A stretch of 64,000 nt of DNA, from NCBI RefSeq assembly GCF_000252955.1, contig NC_014228.1:3201232-3265231 (forward strand), read 5' to 3'. This DNA comes from Xenorhabdus nematophila ATCC 19061 (GTDB taxonomy: Bacteria > Pseudomonadota > Gammaproteobacteria > Enterobacterales > Enterobacteriaceae). Below the pieces are notes generated by a model, which saw nothing but the letters and a program-made list of their open reading frames with translations, did not search any database and was not told the origin of the DNA. Of the stretch, positions 10,624 to 20,861 are shown one piece after another (the first letter of the stretch is position 1; the number at the start of each line of letters is the position of its first letter). A program made the translations under genes and the position numbers.

Positions 10624-12063
10624 ATGATTTCTTTGAAAAAATGGCGTTTATTCCCGCGTTCTCTGCGTCAATTGGTATTAATGGCCTTCTGGCTGGTATT
10701 GCTGCCATTATTAGTGTTGGCTTATCAGGCTTATCAAAGTCTTGATCAGCTTAGTGCTCAAGCTGCTGAAATTAATCGCTCTACTCTGGCGGATGCCCGG
10801 CGTAGCGAAGCGATGAGCGGAGCTGTTCTTGAGATGGAACGCAGTTACCGTCAATACTGTGTATTAGGTGATGCTAGATTAGAGAAACTCTATCAACGTC
10901 AATATCGCCAGTATACGAGTATGCTCGGTACCCAGATAACGATGTTGGCTAATACAGAATATACAAAAAAGTTTAACGACCTACTGGCAGGTTTGACTAA
11001 AATTTCCTGTAGCAATGGTATTCCGGAGCCTGCTACATCCAAGTTGCTTGAAGAATTTTCAAGCGCTAATAATTTCTTAGTGCAAGAAACCCGTAATATC
11101 ATTTTCAGCCGGGGCGAGCAACTACAAAAAGATATCGCGGACAAAGGACAATTTTTTGGTTGGCAGAGCCTCATTTTATTCTTATTAAGTGCATTCTTGA
11201 TTGCGCTGTTTACACGTATGATCATCGGACCGGTAAAAGGTATCGAACGAATGATTAACCGATTGGGTGAAGGGCGATCATTAGAAAATCAGATCGAATC
11301 CTTTAAAGGGCCACGGGAATTGAGATCGTTGGCACAGCGTATTATTTGGTTGAGTGAACGTTTATCCTGGCTGGAATCTCAGCGCCATGAATTTTTGCGC
11401 CATATCTCCCATGAATTAAAAACACCTTTGGCAAGTATGCGTGAAGGAACGGAATTATTGGCGGATGAAATTGCAGGACCATTGACGGAAGACCAAAAAG
11501 AAGTTGTGAGTATTTTGGACAGTAGCAGCAAGCACTTACAGCAGCTCATCGAACAATTGCTTGAATACAATCGCAAATTGGCAGATGGCGCAGCAGAGCA
11601 TCAGATTGTATCTTTAAGAGAAATTGTGGATGGTGTTGTATTGTCACACCAACTGCCCGCACGAGCAAAAAATATTCATACTGACATTCAACTGGAGATG
11701 GATAATTGTTGGGCTGAGCCTAATTTATTGACAAGGGTGATTGATAATCTCTACTCCAATGCAGTGCACTATGGTGCCGAATCCGGTAACATTTGGGTTT
11801 CTAGTCAGCAAGTGGGGAAAAATCTTCAGATTGATATTGCCAATACCGGTACGCCTATCCCTGAATTAGAGAAAAGCATGATTTTCGAGCCATTCTATCA
11901 AGGGAAACTTCAACGAAAAGGCGCAGTAAAAGGAAGTGGGCTTGGCTTGAGCATTGCACAAGATTGTATTAAACAGATGGGGGGAGAACTTTATCTGATA
12001 GAACCCAAATTTGCTGATGTATGTTTTCGAATTGAACTGCCATTAACCGCAGAGAATGATTAA
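10624..12063 (+). CDS. glrK: Sensor histidine kinase GlrK (QseE)
   Basis: Inner-membrane kinase that phosphorylates GlrR, controlling glmY and, in some bacteria, rpoE and virulence genes. From ATG 10624 (MISLKKWRLFPRSLRQ) it has 479 residues, close to E. coli (475). Membrane segments lie at about 15-35 and 180-200 and flank a periplasmic sensor region. A HAMP-like linker follows, then the H-box FLRHISHELKTPLASM with His263, and an ATPase domain with DNLYSNAVHYG and GSGLGLSIA. The frame is open 79 codons further upstream, but that part overlaps GlmY and is not homologous, so I reject it. First gene of glrK-glrG-glrR. Confidence 0.95.
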   Translation: MISLKKWRLFPRSLRQLVLMAFWLVLLPLLVLAYQAYQSLDQLSAQAAEINRSTLADARRSEAMSGAVLEMERSYRQYCVLGDARLEKLYQRQYRQYTSMLGTQITMLANTEYTKKFNDLLAGLTKISCSNGIPEPATSKLLEEFSSANNFLVQETRNIIFSRGEQLQKDIADKGQFFGWQSLILFLLSAFLIALFTRMIIGPVKGIERMINRLGEGRSLENQIESFKGPRELRSLAQRIIWLSERLSWLESQRHEFLRHISHELKTPLASMREGTELLADEIAGPLTEDQKEVVSILDSSSKHLQQLIEQLLEYNRKLADGAAEHQIVSLREIVDGVVLSHQLPARAKNIHTDIQLEMDNCWAEPNLLTRVIDNLYSNAVHYGAESGNIWVSSQQVGKNLQIDIANTGTPIPELEKSMIFEPFYQGKLQRKGAVKGSGLGLSIAQDCIKQMGGELYLIEPKFADVCFRIELPLTAEND

Positions 12064-12068
12064 ATAAT

Positions 12069-12938
12069 ATGTATAACAGGTTTATTTACCACTTTATGAC
12101 GAAGACGGAACAGCAGAGTGTTGTGACTCAGCCGGTGAAAAAAACGGCTGTCAGGAGACCAGATGTAGCACGGATCCCAACGTTACGTTTCCGTGCTCTG
12201 TTGTTATTGCTTATTCCTTATTTACTGGCTGGGTGTGTTAAAACGAATGGAACTGATAAGTTGGCAACAATAGCGCAATCTATTCTGCCGGAGCAGTATG
12301 TTACGGATTATCGTTTTAAGGAGTGTGATGTAATCTGGGATATAACGAACTCAAAAGCAATGGAAAATGGGCTTTATTGGTTGAGATTTACAGACTGTGC
12401 AGATCGGCTATCTTCTGTAGAAGCCCGCGAGATGGCAAAACGTTTTACTCTGACTGATTGGGAACAGGTATTTAAGCAGAGTATCCTGATTAACAGAGCG
12501 ACACCCGCATTAGGTGAACGCCGGAAAATTGTAGAAAACCTGAATCAGTTCAGTACTCAATTTCCTGTGGCCTTGCGCCCGTTATTACAATTGTGGCGTG
12601 AACAGCAATACCTGAAAATTAATCTCGCCGAAGAACGGGCTAAATTCCAGCGATTCCAACTCGACAGCGATAACAAAATAGATCGTTTGAAAGACATTCG
12701 GGCACGTTTAGAATATGAACTGAACTCAGTATCCCGCAAGCTGGAAAAGCTGACTGATATTGAACGCCAACTTTCCTTCCGCAAACAAGATCAAAGCAAT
12801 GTTGCCACGTCTGGTAATGTAGAATCTGTGGGTGACACAAGCCCTTCATCCGATAAATTAACGCCGGAAGACAAATCAGCAACAAATGTGGAATCTAAAA
12901 CAGATGCTGATTCTCCAGCAGAAAAAGGAACTGAATAA
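12069..12938 (+). CDS. glrG: Outer-membrane lipoprotein GlrG (QseG)
   Basis: Lipoprotein that works with GlrK: in E. coli QseG is an outer-membrane lipoprotein that interacts with the kinase and its sRNA circuit. The lipobox LLAGC ends at Cys56, behind a hydrophobic segment. The 55-residue leader is unusually long, but no in-frame ATG lies nearer than codon 10. The mature part matches QseG in segments YWLRFTDCADRL, RPLLQLWREQQ and RKLEKLTDIERQLS, and has a coiled-coil-like region at about 185-235 with a Ser/Thr/Asp-rich tail. Five bases after glrK and two before glrR, so one operon. Confidence 0.9.
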   Translation: MYNRFIYHFMTKTEQQSVVTQPVKKTAVRRPDVARIPTLRFRALLLLLIPYLLAGCVKTNGTDKLATIAQSILPEQYVTDYRFKECDVIWDITNSKAMENGLYWLRFTDCADRLSSVEAREMAKRFTLTDWEQVFKQSILINRATPALGERRKIVENLNQFSTQFPVALRPLLQLWREQQYLKINLAEERAKFQRFQLDSDNKIDRLKDIRARLEYELNSVSRKLEKLTDIERQLSFRKQDQSNVATSGNVESVGDTSPSSDKLTPEDKSATNVESKTDADSPAEKGTE

Positions 12939-12940
12939 TA

Positions 12941-14278
12941 ATGACAGCGCGCAATCCCGCTCATCTTCTTTTGGTCGATGATGACCCTGGTTTGTTAAAA
13001 TTATTGGGAATGCGTCTGACCAGCGAAGGGTTTCGTGTCACGACCGTTGAGAGTGGCCATGAAGCATTGCGAATGTTGGCGAAAGAAAAAATGGATTTAG
13101 TGATCAGTGACTTGCGCATGGATGAAATGGATGGAATGGCACTATTTGCTGAAATTCAGAAACAGCATCCTGGTATGCCAGTGATCATTTTAACTGCACA
13201 TGGTTCCATCCCTGACGCTGTGGCGGCAACTCAGCAAGGCGTATTTAGTTTCCTGACCAAACCCGTTGATCGTGATGCACTTTATAAAGCCATTGATGAA
13301 GCGCTGGAGTTATCAACTCCCGCCATTGATGGACAATGGAGTGAGCAGATTGTTACCCGTAGCCCGTTGATGCTGCGTCTGTTGGAACAGGCAAAGATGA
13401 TCGCTCAATCTGACGTCAGTGTTCTGATTAATGGGCAAAGTGGAACGGGTAAAGAAGTATTGGCTCAAGCTATCCATCGGGCAAGCCCGCGGGTGAAAAA
13501 ACCGTTTATTGCAATTAACTGCGGTGCCTTACCTGAACAATTGCTTGAATCTGAATTATTTGGTCATGCCAAAGGCGCATTTACCGGAGCAGTCAGCAGC
13601 CGGGAAGGGCTGTTTCTGGCTGCTCAGGGAGGAACATTATTCCTTGATGAGATCGGTGATATGCCATCGGCGCTACAAGTTAAGTTACTGAGAGTATTAC
13701 AGGAGCGTAAAATTCGTCCATTGGGGAGTAATCGTGATATAGACATTGATGTCAGAATTATTTCCGCGACTCACCGGAATTTGCCAAAAGCGATGCAGCG
13801 CAATGAGTTTCGTGAAGATCTCTACTATCGTTTGAATGTTGTTAATCTGAAAATTCCTACATTGAATGAGCGGGCGGAAGATATTCCTCTGTTAGCAAAT
13901 CATCTGTTGCGGGAATCAGCCAAACGCCATAAGCCTTTTGTGCGTAGTTTTTCCACCAATGCAATGAAATGTCTGATGGCAGCCAGTTGGCCGGGTAACG
14001 TTCGTCAATTGGTTAATGTCATTGAGCAATGTGTGGCATTGACAACCGCACCGGTAATCAGTGATGCCTTGGTGATACAGGCTCTGGAAGGAGAAAATAC
14101 GGCATTACCGACATTTGTGGAAGCGCGTGGGCAGTTTGAATTGAATTATCTGCGTAAATTACTGCAAATAACGAAAGGCAATGTCACACATGCTGCTCGT
14201 ATGGCCGGTCGTAACCGGACAGAATTTTATAAATTGCTGGCACGCCATGAGTTGGATGCCGGCGATTTTAAAGAATAA
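12941..14278 (+). CDS. glrR: Sigma-54-dependent response regulator GlrR (QseF)
   Basis: Response regulator and enhancer-binding protein that activates glmY. The receiver domain (1-120) has the acidic pair in LVDDDPG and phospho-acceptor Asp57 in VISDLRMDEMDG. The AAA+ domain has Walker A GQSGTGKE (165-172) and the sigma-54-contacting GAFTGA loop (212-217). A Fis-type helix-turn-helix ends the protein (NVTHAARMAGRNRTEFYKLL). 445 residues, like E. coli. Its three expected TGTC-N10-GACA targets and the sigma-54 promoter are present upstream of the same locus, so the circuit is complete in this window. Confidence 0.96.
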   Translation: MTARNPAHLLLVDDDPGLLKLLGMRLTSEGFRVTTVESGHEALRMLAKEKMDLVISDLRMDEMDGMALFAEIQKQHPGMPVIILTAHGSIPDAVAATQQGVFSFLTKPVDRDALYKAIDEALELSTPAIDGQWSEQIVTRSPLMLRLLEQAKMIAQSDVSVLINGQSGTGKEVLAQAIHRASPRVKKPFIAINCGALPEQLLESELFGHAKGAFTGAVSSREGLFLAAQGGTLFLDEIGDMPSALQVKLLRVLQERKIRPLGSNRDIDIDVRIISATHRNLPKAMQRNEFREDLYYRLNVVNLKIPTLNERAEDIPLLANHLLRESAKRHKPFVRSFSTNAMKCLMAASWPGNVRQLVNVIEQCVALTTAPVISDALVIQALEGENTALPTFVEARGQFELNYLRKLLQITKGNVTHAARMAGRNRTEFYKLLARHELDAGDFKE

Positions 14279-14448
14279 CTTTTCTGCTATTCCAAAAGTT
14301 CTTACACTGCATAAAAATTGTTTATGTCTGATAAATTTCAGGTTGCAACGTATCACCAAAGCGACAATTTGAAAGATGCAGGTATAGTGCACTGTCTTGC
14401 TGAGGCTAAGTAAGATAGATGAATTATGGCCCAGGAGAGCCGCATTCT

Positions 14449-16071
14449 ATGAGTCGTACTCTTAATATTGGTCTTGCCCAGTTAAATTGGCTGGTGGGAG
14501 ACATTGAAGGCAACTGTGAACGCATGTTGCAAACAGTGAAAGAACAGCAAGAAAAAGAAGCTGATCTGGTTATGTTTTCTGAACTGGCACTGTCTGGTTA
14601 TTTTCCTGAAGATTTACTGTTCCGTTCCGATTTACATCAGCGTTGCCGTGAACAATTAATACGTTTACAGGAAGCCAGTTCTCAGGTTGCGATTTTAGTG
14701 GGGCACCCGTGGCAACAGGATGGCAAACTCTACAACGCCCTTTCTCTGTTTTGGCAAGGAGAGGTTGTTGCCCGCTATTTTAAACAGTTACTGCCCAATT
14801 ATGGTGTCTTTGATGAAGAGCGTTATTTCAAGGCAGGTAAGCAAGACTGTGTAATACCTTTCAAGGGTTATAATCTGGGCTTATTAATTTGTGAAGATTT
14901 ATGGTTTGATGAACCCGTTAACGCACTGAAAAAAGCGGGTGCGGAAATTATTTTATCTATTAACGCTTCTCCTTATAATCGTGAAAAACCGAATATTCGC
15001 AGTGCGTTAATTAAATCCCATTGCCAACGCACCCAATTGCCGATTGTCTATCTCAATCAGGTGGGTGGGCAAGATCAGCTCATCTTTGATGGTTGTTCAA
15101 AAGTTTTTGATGCAAAGGGTGAAATTACCCATCGCATGGTGGCTTTTGAAGAGCAGATTGAACAATGCCGTTTCGATGGCATGAATATTGAACCCATGGC
15201 GAACCCGATACCTCAGTTGCCGTCGCTTGGGCAAATTTACAAAGCATTGGTGCTTTCTGTTCGTGATTATGTGCAGAAAAATGGTTTCAAAGGTGCTTTG
15301 CTTGGTTTATCCGGTGGGATTGACTCAGGTTTAACACTGGCAATTGCGGTGGATGCGTTAGGCAAAGATCACGTGCAGGCGGTGATGATGCCATTCCGCT
15401 ATACCTCAGAGATGAGTATTCATGATGCCAGAGAACAAGCGGAAATGTTGGGTGTCGAATTTGATGTCGTATCCATTGAACCTATGTTTGATGCGTTTAT
15501 GACACAACTTGAACCGATGTTTGCGGGAACCGAAAAAGATACAACAGAAGAGAATTTGCAGGCACGTTGTCGTGCCGTTATTTTGATGGCAATGTCAAAT
15601 AAACGCCGCCGCCTGGTGTTGACGACCAGCAACAAGAGTGAATCGGCAGTAGGGTATTCTACTTTGTATGGCGATATGGCGGGGGGCTTTAATGCCCTGA
15701 AAGATGTTCCCAAAACAATGGTATTTGCACTCTCTGAATATCGTAATACAGTATCTCCAGCTATCCCTCAACGCGTTATCGATCGTCCACCGTCTGCGGA
15801 ATTGGCTCCGGATCAGCTGGATCAGGATAGTTTGCCACCCTATGATATGCTGGACGCTATTCTTGAAGGATATGTTGAAAAGGACAAATCAGTGGCTGAT
15901 TTGATCGCGGAAGGTTTTGACGAAGTTATTGTCCGCAAGGTAATCCGTCTGGTTGATATTAACGAATATAAACGTCGTCAGGCACCTATCGGTCCACGTA
16001 TTACACAACGTGATTTTGGCAAAGACAGACGCTATCCGATTACTTCTGGTTTCGGGCGTAAAAACTGGTAA
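14449..16071 (+). CDS. nadE: Glutamine-dependent NAD+ synthetase
   Basis: Two-domain NAD synthetase that amidates deamido-NAD using ammonia from glutamine. The nitrilase-type glutaminase domain comes first, with triad Glu45 (FSELALSG), Lys112 (YFKQLLPN) and Cys148 (LLICEDLW). The N-type ATP pyrophosphatase synthetase domain follows, with SGGIDSG at 288-294. 540 residues from the ATG at 14449, which follows AGGAGA; an ATG ten codons upstream is less well placed. E. coli K-12 has only a short ammonia-dependent NadE elsewhere, so this is a difference from E. coli. It sits just before glnB (15-base gap), linking it to nitrogen control. Confidence 0.95.
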   Translation: MSRTLNIGLAQLNWLVGDIEGNCERMLQTVKEQQEKEADLVMFSELALSGYFPEDLLFRSDLHQRCREQLIRLQEASSQVAILVGHPWQQDGKLYNALSLFWQGEVVARYFKQLLPNYGVFDEERYFKAGKQDCVIPFKGYNLGLLICEDLWFDEPVNALKKAGAEIILSINASPYNREKPNIRSALIKSHCQRTQLPIVYLNQVGGQDQLIFDGCSKVFDAKGEITHRMVAFEEQIEQCRFDGMNIEPMANPIPQLPSLGQIYKALVLSVRDYVQKNGFKGALLGLSGGIDSGLTLAIAVDALGKDHVQAVMMPFRYTSEMSIHDAREQAEMLGVEFDVVSIEPMFDAFMTQLEPMFAGTEKDTTEENLQARCRAVILMAMSNKRRRLVLTTSNKSESAVGYSTLYGDMAGGFNALKDVPKTMVFALSEYRNTVSPAIPQRVIDRPPSAELAPDQLDQDSLPPYDMLDAILEGYVEKDKSVADLIAEGFDEVIVRKVIRLVDINEYKRRQAPIGPRITQRDFGKDRRYPITSGFGRKNW

Positions 16072-16074
16072 TAA

Positions 16075-16425
<351 letters not shown>

Positions 16426-16435
16426 CTGAAATATC

Positions 16436-16496
16436 TATGCCCAGTGGATTTCAAGGTGCCGCTGACAAAGCGGCATCTTGAAAGATAAATGGTATA
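16436..16496. repeat. Short palindromic intergenic repeat, copy A
   Basis: A 12-bp stem (TCAAGGTGCCGC / GCGGCATCTTGA, one G-T pair, 16451-16462 and 16470-16481) framed by CCCAGTGGATT on the left and AAGATAAATGGTATA on the right. The frame resembles the outer ends of ERIC-like repeats that I recall from Photorhabdus/Xenorhabdus intergenic regions (TATACCCAATGGATTTCAAG type), with the middle missing. There is no T run after the stem, though it may still limit transcription between glnB and hmp. Confidence 0.6.
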
Positions 16497-16605
16497 AAAG
16501 AGTGATAACGGAAACATGGGTCATTACCGCTGTTCTTATGGGAGAGGAATATCAGTATTTCCTGCTTTGTCACCGTTATCACTTAATTTTGTCGATAAAA
16601 CCGTG

Positions 16606-17796
16606 TTAAATCACTTTATGTGGACCAAAACATTCATAATGAATATTTTGTTTATCAACACCTATTTCCAGCAGTTGTTTGGCGACATACTGCATGAAAG
16701 CCACAGGCCCGCAGAAATAGAACTGCATCCCTTCTGCTTTTATCAAATCTTTTACAAGAGAGAGATCCATCAATCCTGAGTGATGATACTGTACCCCTTT
16801 CTGATCCAGTTCACGTGGTTCGCGATACCAAATCTGAGAATACAGATTCGGCATGGACTGGGAAATTTCATTGACCTTATCTGAGAACGCATGATAACCA
16901 CCATGCTCTGCCGCGTGGAACCAGTTTACGGTACCTGCATGTTGTTGATGATCTAAGTGTTGCAGCATACTCATCATTGGTGTCAAACCAACACCGGCAG
17001 AAATCAGTGTAACGGGAGTATCATGTTGGACATCAAGGAAAAAATCACCGCGAGGCGCTGCCAGCATCACGATATCACCTTCCTGCACTTTATCGTGCAT
17101 ATGGTTTGAAACCTTGCCTTGAGGTTCACGTTTGATGGCAATTTGGTAATGGGTTGCATTGGGTGCGGTGGTCAGTGAATATTGGCGGATTTCACGGTTT
17201 TCAAACGCAGGATCTTCCAAATAGATCCCTAAATATTGCCCGGGCTTATATTCCATCACTTTGCCGCCATCCACAGGCACAAACTCAAAGCTGGTAATAA
17301 CGTCACTTTGTGACTGTTTCCGATTAACACGGAATTGGCGTAATCCGCGCCAACCGCCTTCCTGAGATTCCCCATCCTGATAAATGGCTTCTTCCCGATT
17401 GATAAAGACATTGGCTAACACATTGTAGGCTTTTCCCCAAGCGTCGAGCACTTCATCGCCGGGATGGAACATTTCATCAAGGGTTGCCAGTAAATGCGTA
17501 CCCACAATGTTGTAATGCTCTGGTTGAATGCTCAGGCTTGTGTGTTTATGGGCGATTTTTTCTACAGCAGGCAGTAGCGTTGACAGGTTATCGATATTTG
17601 AAGCATAAGCGCAAAGTGCGTTGAAAAGGGCTTCACGCTGGTCACCATTTAGCTGGTGGCTCATGTTAAAAACATCTTTTAATTCAGGGTTATGTTTGAA
17701 CATACGTTCATAAAAATGTGCAGTCAGTTTCGGGCCTGTAGAAACGATCAGTGGGATGGTGGATTTTACGGTGGCGATAACGTGGCTATCTAGCAT
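16606..17796 (-). CDS. hmp: Flavohaemoglobin Hmp (nitric oxide dioxygenase)
   Basis: Oxidises NO to nitrate with O2 and NAD(P)H in the cytoplasm. The globin domain (1-140) has proximal His85 and distal Tyr29. It is followed by an FAD domain with RQYSLTT near 205 and an NAD(P)H domain with [13 protein letters not shown] and [10 protein letters not shown], ending in ECFGPHKVI. 396 residues, same as E. coli. An NsrR operator lies 42 bp upstream, so NO-responsive derepression is expected. Divergent from glyA. Confidence 0.97.
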   Translation of the reverse strand: MLDSHVIATVKSTIPLIVSTGPKLTAHFYERMFKHNPELKDVFNMSHQLNGDQREALFNALCAYASNIDNLSTLLPAVEKIAHKHTSLSIQPEHYNIVGTHLLATLDEMFHPGDEVLDAWGKAYNVLANVFINREEAIYQDGESQEGGWRGLRQFRVNRKQSQSDVITSFEFVPVDGGKVMEYKPGQYLGIYLEDPAFENREIRQYSLTTAPNATHYQIAIKREPQGKVSNHMHDKVQEGDIVMLAAPRGDFFLDVQHDTPVTLISAGVGLTPMMSMLQHLDHQQHAGTVNWFHAAEHGGYHAFSDKVNEISQSMPNLYSQIWYREPRELDQKGVQYHHSGLMDLSLVKDLIKAEGMQFYFCGPVAFMQYVAKQLLEIGVDKQNIHYECFGPHKVI

Positions 17797-17837
17797 GGGG
17801 ATCTCCTGAATTTTTTTGAAATGACCTCAAAATCTAT

Positions 17838-17860
17838 AAGATGCATTTTAAATGCAACTT
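17838..17860 (-). promoter_or_regulatory. NsrR operator for hmp
   Basis: A 23-bp inverted repeat whose half AAGATGCATTT matches the NsrR half-site AAGATGCYTTT exactly. The other half (AAATGCAACTT) differs by one base from perfect symmetry. It sits in the expected promoter zone of hmp. NsrR is an NO-sensing Fe-S repressor of the Rrf2 family. Confidence 0.85.
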
Positions 17861-18041
17861 ATAGCGTTTGGGAATACGTTAAATTAAGAAAAGAAGATAA
17901 TATTGATTTAAATCAAAAATTCGAAATAATCTTAGATTGGTATACGCATAAGCTCTGATTAAGATCACAAATATCAGTGATAAATCTGAAATTGTTAATC
18001 TTATGGTTCGGTATTTCGCCTCAAAAGGCGACTGACAAACA

Positions 18042-18057
18042 ATGCAAACGTTTGCGT
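18042..18057 (+). promoter_or_regulatory. PurR operator upstream of glyA
   Basis: ATGCAAACGTTTGCGT matches the PurR consensus with a perfectly symmetric core, 108 bp before glyA. E. coli glyA is also PurR-regulated. No clear MetR site was found by eye. Confidence 0.85.
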
Positions 18058-18164
18058 AAATTATCTTGTCAAGACTATCTCATTTAAGAAAAAGAGTTTA
18101 CACTGTGTGGCATTCTGGCCCTCTGGGGTGATTTTTAGAGATGTAGCTGAGTCAGGAGAACCAA

Positions 18165-19418
18165 ATGTTAAAGCGTGAAATGAATATTGCGAATTACGAT
18201 CCCGAACTATGGCAAGCGATGGAACAGGAGGTCTGTCGTCAAGAAGAACACATTGAATTGATTGCCTCTGAAAACTACACCAGCCCACGCGTTATGCAGG
18301 CTCAAGGATCTCAGCTCACTAATAAGTATGCTGAAGGTTATCCGGGTAAACGCTATTATGGCGGTTGTGAGCATGTCGATGTCGTTGAACAACTTGCGAT
18401 CGATCGTGCAAAAGAGTTATTTGGTGCAGATTATGCCAACGTCCAGCCACATTCTGGTTCTCAGGCGAACGCTGCGGTATATATGACATTGCTGCAACCC
18501 GGAGATACCGTTTTAGGCATGAATCTGGCTCATGGTGGCCATTTGACGCACGGTTCTCCCGTTAACTTCTCAGGTAAACTTTATAACATCGTGCCTTATG
18601 GCATTGATGACAGCGGTAAAATAGATTACGACGATATCCGCACTCAGGCGCAAAAACATCAGCCAAAAATGATTATCGGTGGATTCTCTGCCTATTCTGG
18701 TGTTGTTGACTGGGCGAAGATGCGTGAAATTGCTGATGAAATCGGCGCTTTCCTCTTTGTTGATATGGCCCATGTTGCCGGTCTGATCGCCGCGGGCGTC
18801 TATCCTAATCCCGTTCCTCATGCTCACGTTGTAACAACCACAACGCATAAAACATTGGCAGGCCCACGTGGTGGACTGATTTTGGCGAAAGGTGGCGATG
18901 ACGAGTTTTACAAAAAGCTGAATTCTTCTGTTTTCCCTGGTTCTCAGGGCGGTCCATTGATGCACGTTATTGCCGGTAAGGCTGTTGCATTGAAAGAAGC
19001 CATGGAACCTGAATTTAAAGTTTACCAGCAACAAGTCGCCAAAAATGCCAAAGTGATGGTAGAAATGTTCCTGCAACGTGGTTATAAAGTGGTTTCTGGA
19101 GAGACTGAAAACCATTTGTTCCTGCTGGATTTAGTGGACAAAGACATCACCGGTAAGGAAGCGGATGCTGCATTAGGACGCGCTAATATTACGGTTAACA
19201 AAAACAGTGTTCCTAACGATCCTCGTAGCCCATTTGTGACTTCTGGTATTCGTATCGGTACGCCTGCTATTACCCGCCGTGGCTTTAAAGAAGAAGAAAC
19301 CAGAGAATTGGCCGGTTGGATCAGTGATGTGTTAGATAACATCAATGATGATGCGACGATTGAAAATGTTAAGCAGAAAGTATTGGCAATCTGCGCAAAA
19401 TACCCGGTTTATGCATAA
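18165..19418 (+). CDS. glyA: Serine hydroxymethyltransferase GlyA
   Basis: PLP enzyme that interconverts serine and glycine and makes 5,10-methylene-tetrahydrofolate, the main C1 source for purines and thymidylate. 417 residues, equal in length to E. coli. The PLP lysine is in [16 protein letters not shown], and the N-terminal [12 protein letters not shown] and C-terminal YPVYA match. An AGGAGA ribosome site precedes the ATG. A PurR box upstream couples it to purine supply together with purL in the same window. Followed by a terminator before hcaT. Confidence 0.98.
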   Translation: MLKREMNIANYDPELWQAMEQEVCRQEEHIELIASENYTSPRVMQAQGSQLTNKYAEGYPGKRYYGGCEHVDVVEQLAIDRAKELFGADYANVQPHSGSQANAAVYMTLLQPGDTVLGMNLAHGGHLTHGSPVNFSGKLYNIVPYGIDDSGKIDYDDIRTQAQKHQPKMIIGGFSAYSGVVDWAKMREIADEIGAFLFVDMAHVAGLIAAGVYPNPVPHAHVVTTTTHKTLAGPRGGLILAKGGDDEFYKKLNSSVFPGSQGGPLMHVIAGKAVALKEAMEPEFKVYQQQVAKNAKVMVEMFLQRGYKVVSGETENHLFLLDLVDKDITGKEADAALGRANITVNKNSVPNDPRSPFVTSGIRIGTPAITRRGFKEEETRELAGWISDVLDNINDDATIENVKQKVLAICAKYPVYA

Positions 19419-19477
19419 ATATACAAATTTAAAATAAAATACTGATAGTGCTTTGAGCTGCATTGTCGATATTACTA

Positions 19478-19515
19478 AAGCCCGACTCATGACATTCGTT
19501 TTGAGCGGGTTTTTT
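19478..19515 (+). terminator. Terminator after glyA
   Basis: Stem AAGCCCGaCTCA / TGAGCGGGTTT with one bulged A, followed by TTTTTT. It ends 25 bases before the hcaT start. Confidence 0.8.
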
Positions 19516-19540
19516 GTATTTGAGAAATAGAGGCATTTGA

Positions 19541-20776
19541 ATGGCAGTTCCATCAACATTTTGGTTAGGGTTAGGTTATTTCACCTATTTTTTCTCTTTT
19601 GGTATATTTCTGCCTTTTTGGTCGGTTTGGTTAAAAGGAGAAAATATTGAAGCTTCCATGATAGGGATATTGCTGGGTGTTGGATTGGTCGCCCGTTTTA
19701 TCGGCAGTTTAATCATTTCTTCGATGGTAAAAGATCCCTCTAAATTAATTAACTCGTTGCGTTTCCTTTCATTATTGTCGTTGCTCTTTGCCATTGGTTT
19801 TGTATTTGGCAGCCATTGGGCATGGCTTGTATTTGTCATGATAGGGTTTAACCTATTTTTTTCCCCATTGGTGCCTTTATCGGATGCTCTGGCAGGAGCG
19901 TGGCAAAAACAATTCACTTTCGATTATGGCAAGGTAAGGGTTTGGGGTTCGATTGCATTTATTGTGAGTTCTTCGCTGACAGGCATATTAATGTCTGACA
20001 ATGGAATAAACATATCAATCGATAGCCTTAACGTTGACTGGAATATGCAGTTTGCTAGCCTGAATCGCTGGATTGGCTATGATTTGTTTGGGACACACCA
20101 TATCATCCTTGCCTTTTTTGTTTTCAGTGTGACGGGCATGTTACTGGGAATGATGCTAAAGCCCTCAATTATGCCGGTCGGCAAAATCAAAACAGCAGAT
20201 ACCAATTTAGTGTCTTTTAAAGCACTTTTGTCTGAAAAATCGGTATGGCAATTTTTAGTCTGTGTGACTTTATTGCAGGCAGCCCATGCGGGTTACTATA
20301 GTTTTGGCTCCATTTATTGGGCGAAAACGGGTTATTCTTCATCAACCATTGGCTATCTCTGGTCATTGGGGGTAGTGGCAGAAGTTGTCGTTTTCACTTT
20401 CAGCAATCAATTATTTCGTCGTTGGAGTGCACGTAACCTGTTATTACTTTCCGGTATTTGTAGTGTTATCCGCTGGGGATTGATGGGAACATCTACCGAA
20501 TTGTATGTTTTGATCATTATTCAAATCTTACATTGTGGCACTTTCACTGTTTGCCATCTGGCTGCAATGCGCTTTATTGGTGCCAGAAGAGAAAATGAAA
20601 TTATTCGATTGCAGGCAACTTATTCCGCTTTAGCGACGGGTGGTGGTATTGCCGTAATGAGTATGGTTGCTGGTTTCATGTATGAGCACATAGACAGTGG
20701 AATATTTTGGGTTATGGCATTGGTGGCTCTGCCTGCACTTTTTTTACGGCCAAAAGTAGAAGCTCATTCGCATTGA
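19541..20776 (+). CDS. hcaT: MFS transporter, HcaT family (3-phenylpropionate/H+ symporter-like)
   Basis: Twelve-segment major facilitator of the nucleoside:H+/phenylpropionate type. It matches E. coli HcaT over most of its length, for example LGYFTYFFSFGIFLPFWSVW near 11-30, FNLFFSPLVPLSDALA near 103-118, and LHCGTFTVCHLAAMR. 411 residues, about 30 more than E. coli: the loop between helices 5 and 6 (about residues 151-187) holds an extra polar stretch. The gene keeps its E. coli position between glyA and suhB, but no hca degradation genes are visible here, so the substrate is not certain. Confidence 0.88.
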   Translation: MAVPSTFWLGLGYFTYFFSFGIFLPFWSVWLKGENIEASMIGILLGVGLVARFIGSLIISSMVKDPSKLINSLRFLSLLSLLFAIGFVFGSHWAWLVFVMIGFNLFFSPLVPLSDALAGAWQKQFTFDYGKVRVWGSIAFIVSSSLTGILMSDNGINISIDSLNVDWNMQFASLNRWIGYDLFGTHHIILAFFVFSVTGMLLGMMLKPSIMPVGKIKTADTNLVSFKALLSEKSVWQFLVCVTLLQAAHAGYYSFGSIYWAKTGYSSSTIGYLWSLGVVAEVVVFTFSNQLFRRWSARNLLLLSGICSVIRWGLMGTSTELYVLIIIQILHCGTFTVCHLAAMRFIGARRENEIIRLQATYSALATGGGIAVMSMVAGFMYEHIDSGIFWVMALVALPALFLRPKVEAHSH

Positions 20777-20789
20777 TTCAAGGGCTCAA

Positions 20790-20822
20790 AAATTTCAGGG
20801 CACCAATCAGGTGCCCTGAAAC
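20790..20822 (-). terminator. Terminator of suhB (shared with hcaT)
   Basis: Perfect 12-bp stem TTTCAGGGCACC / GGTGCCCTGAAA (20793-20804, 20810-20821) with a five-base loop. On the minus strand it is followed by TTTTT, so it ends suhB. It also closes hcaT from the other side. Confidence 0.85.
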
Positions 20823-20861
20823 CGACATTGCTCAAGTTATATTTATTTTATTATTAACGCA

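Noticed and set aside
18570..19115. 181-codon antisense frame inside glyA
   Set aside because: Codon-bias shadow of glyA without ribosome site or recognisable domain.
20793..20821. Palindrome after hcaT considered as a mobile repeat
   Set aside because: The T run on the minus strand and position 40 bases from suhB fit a normal terminator better.
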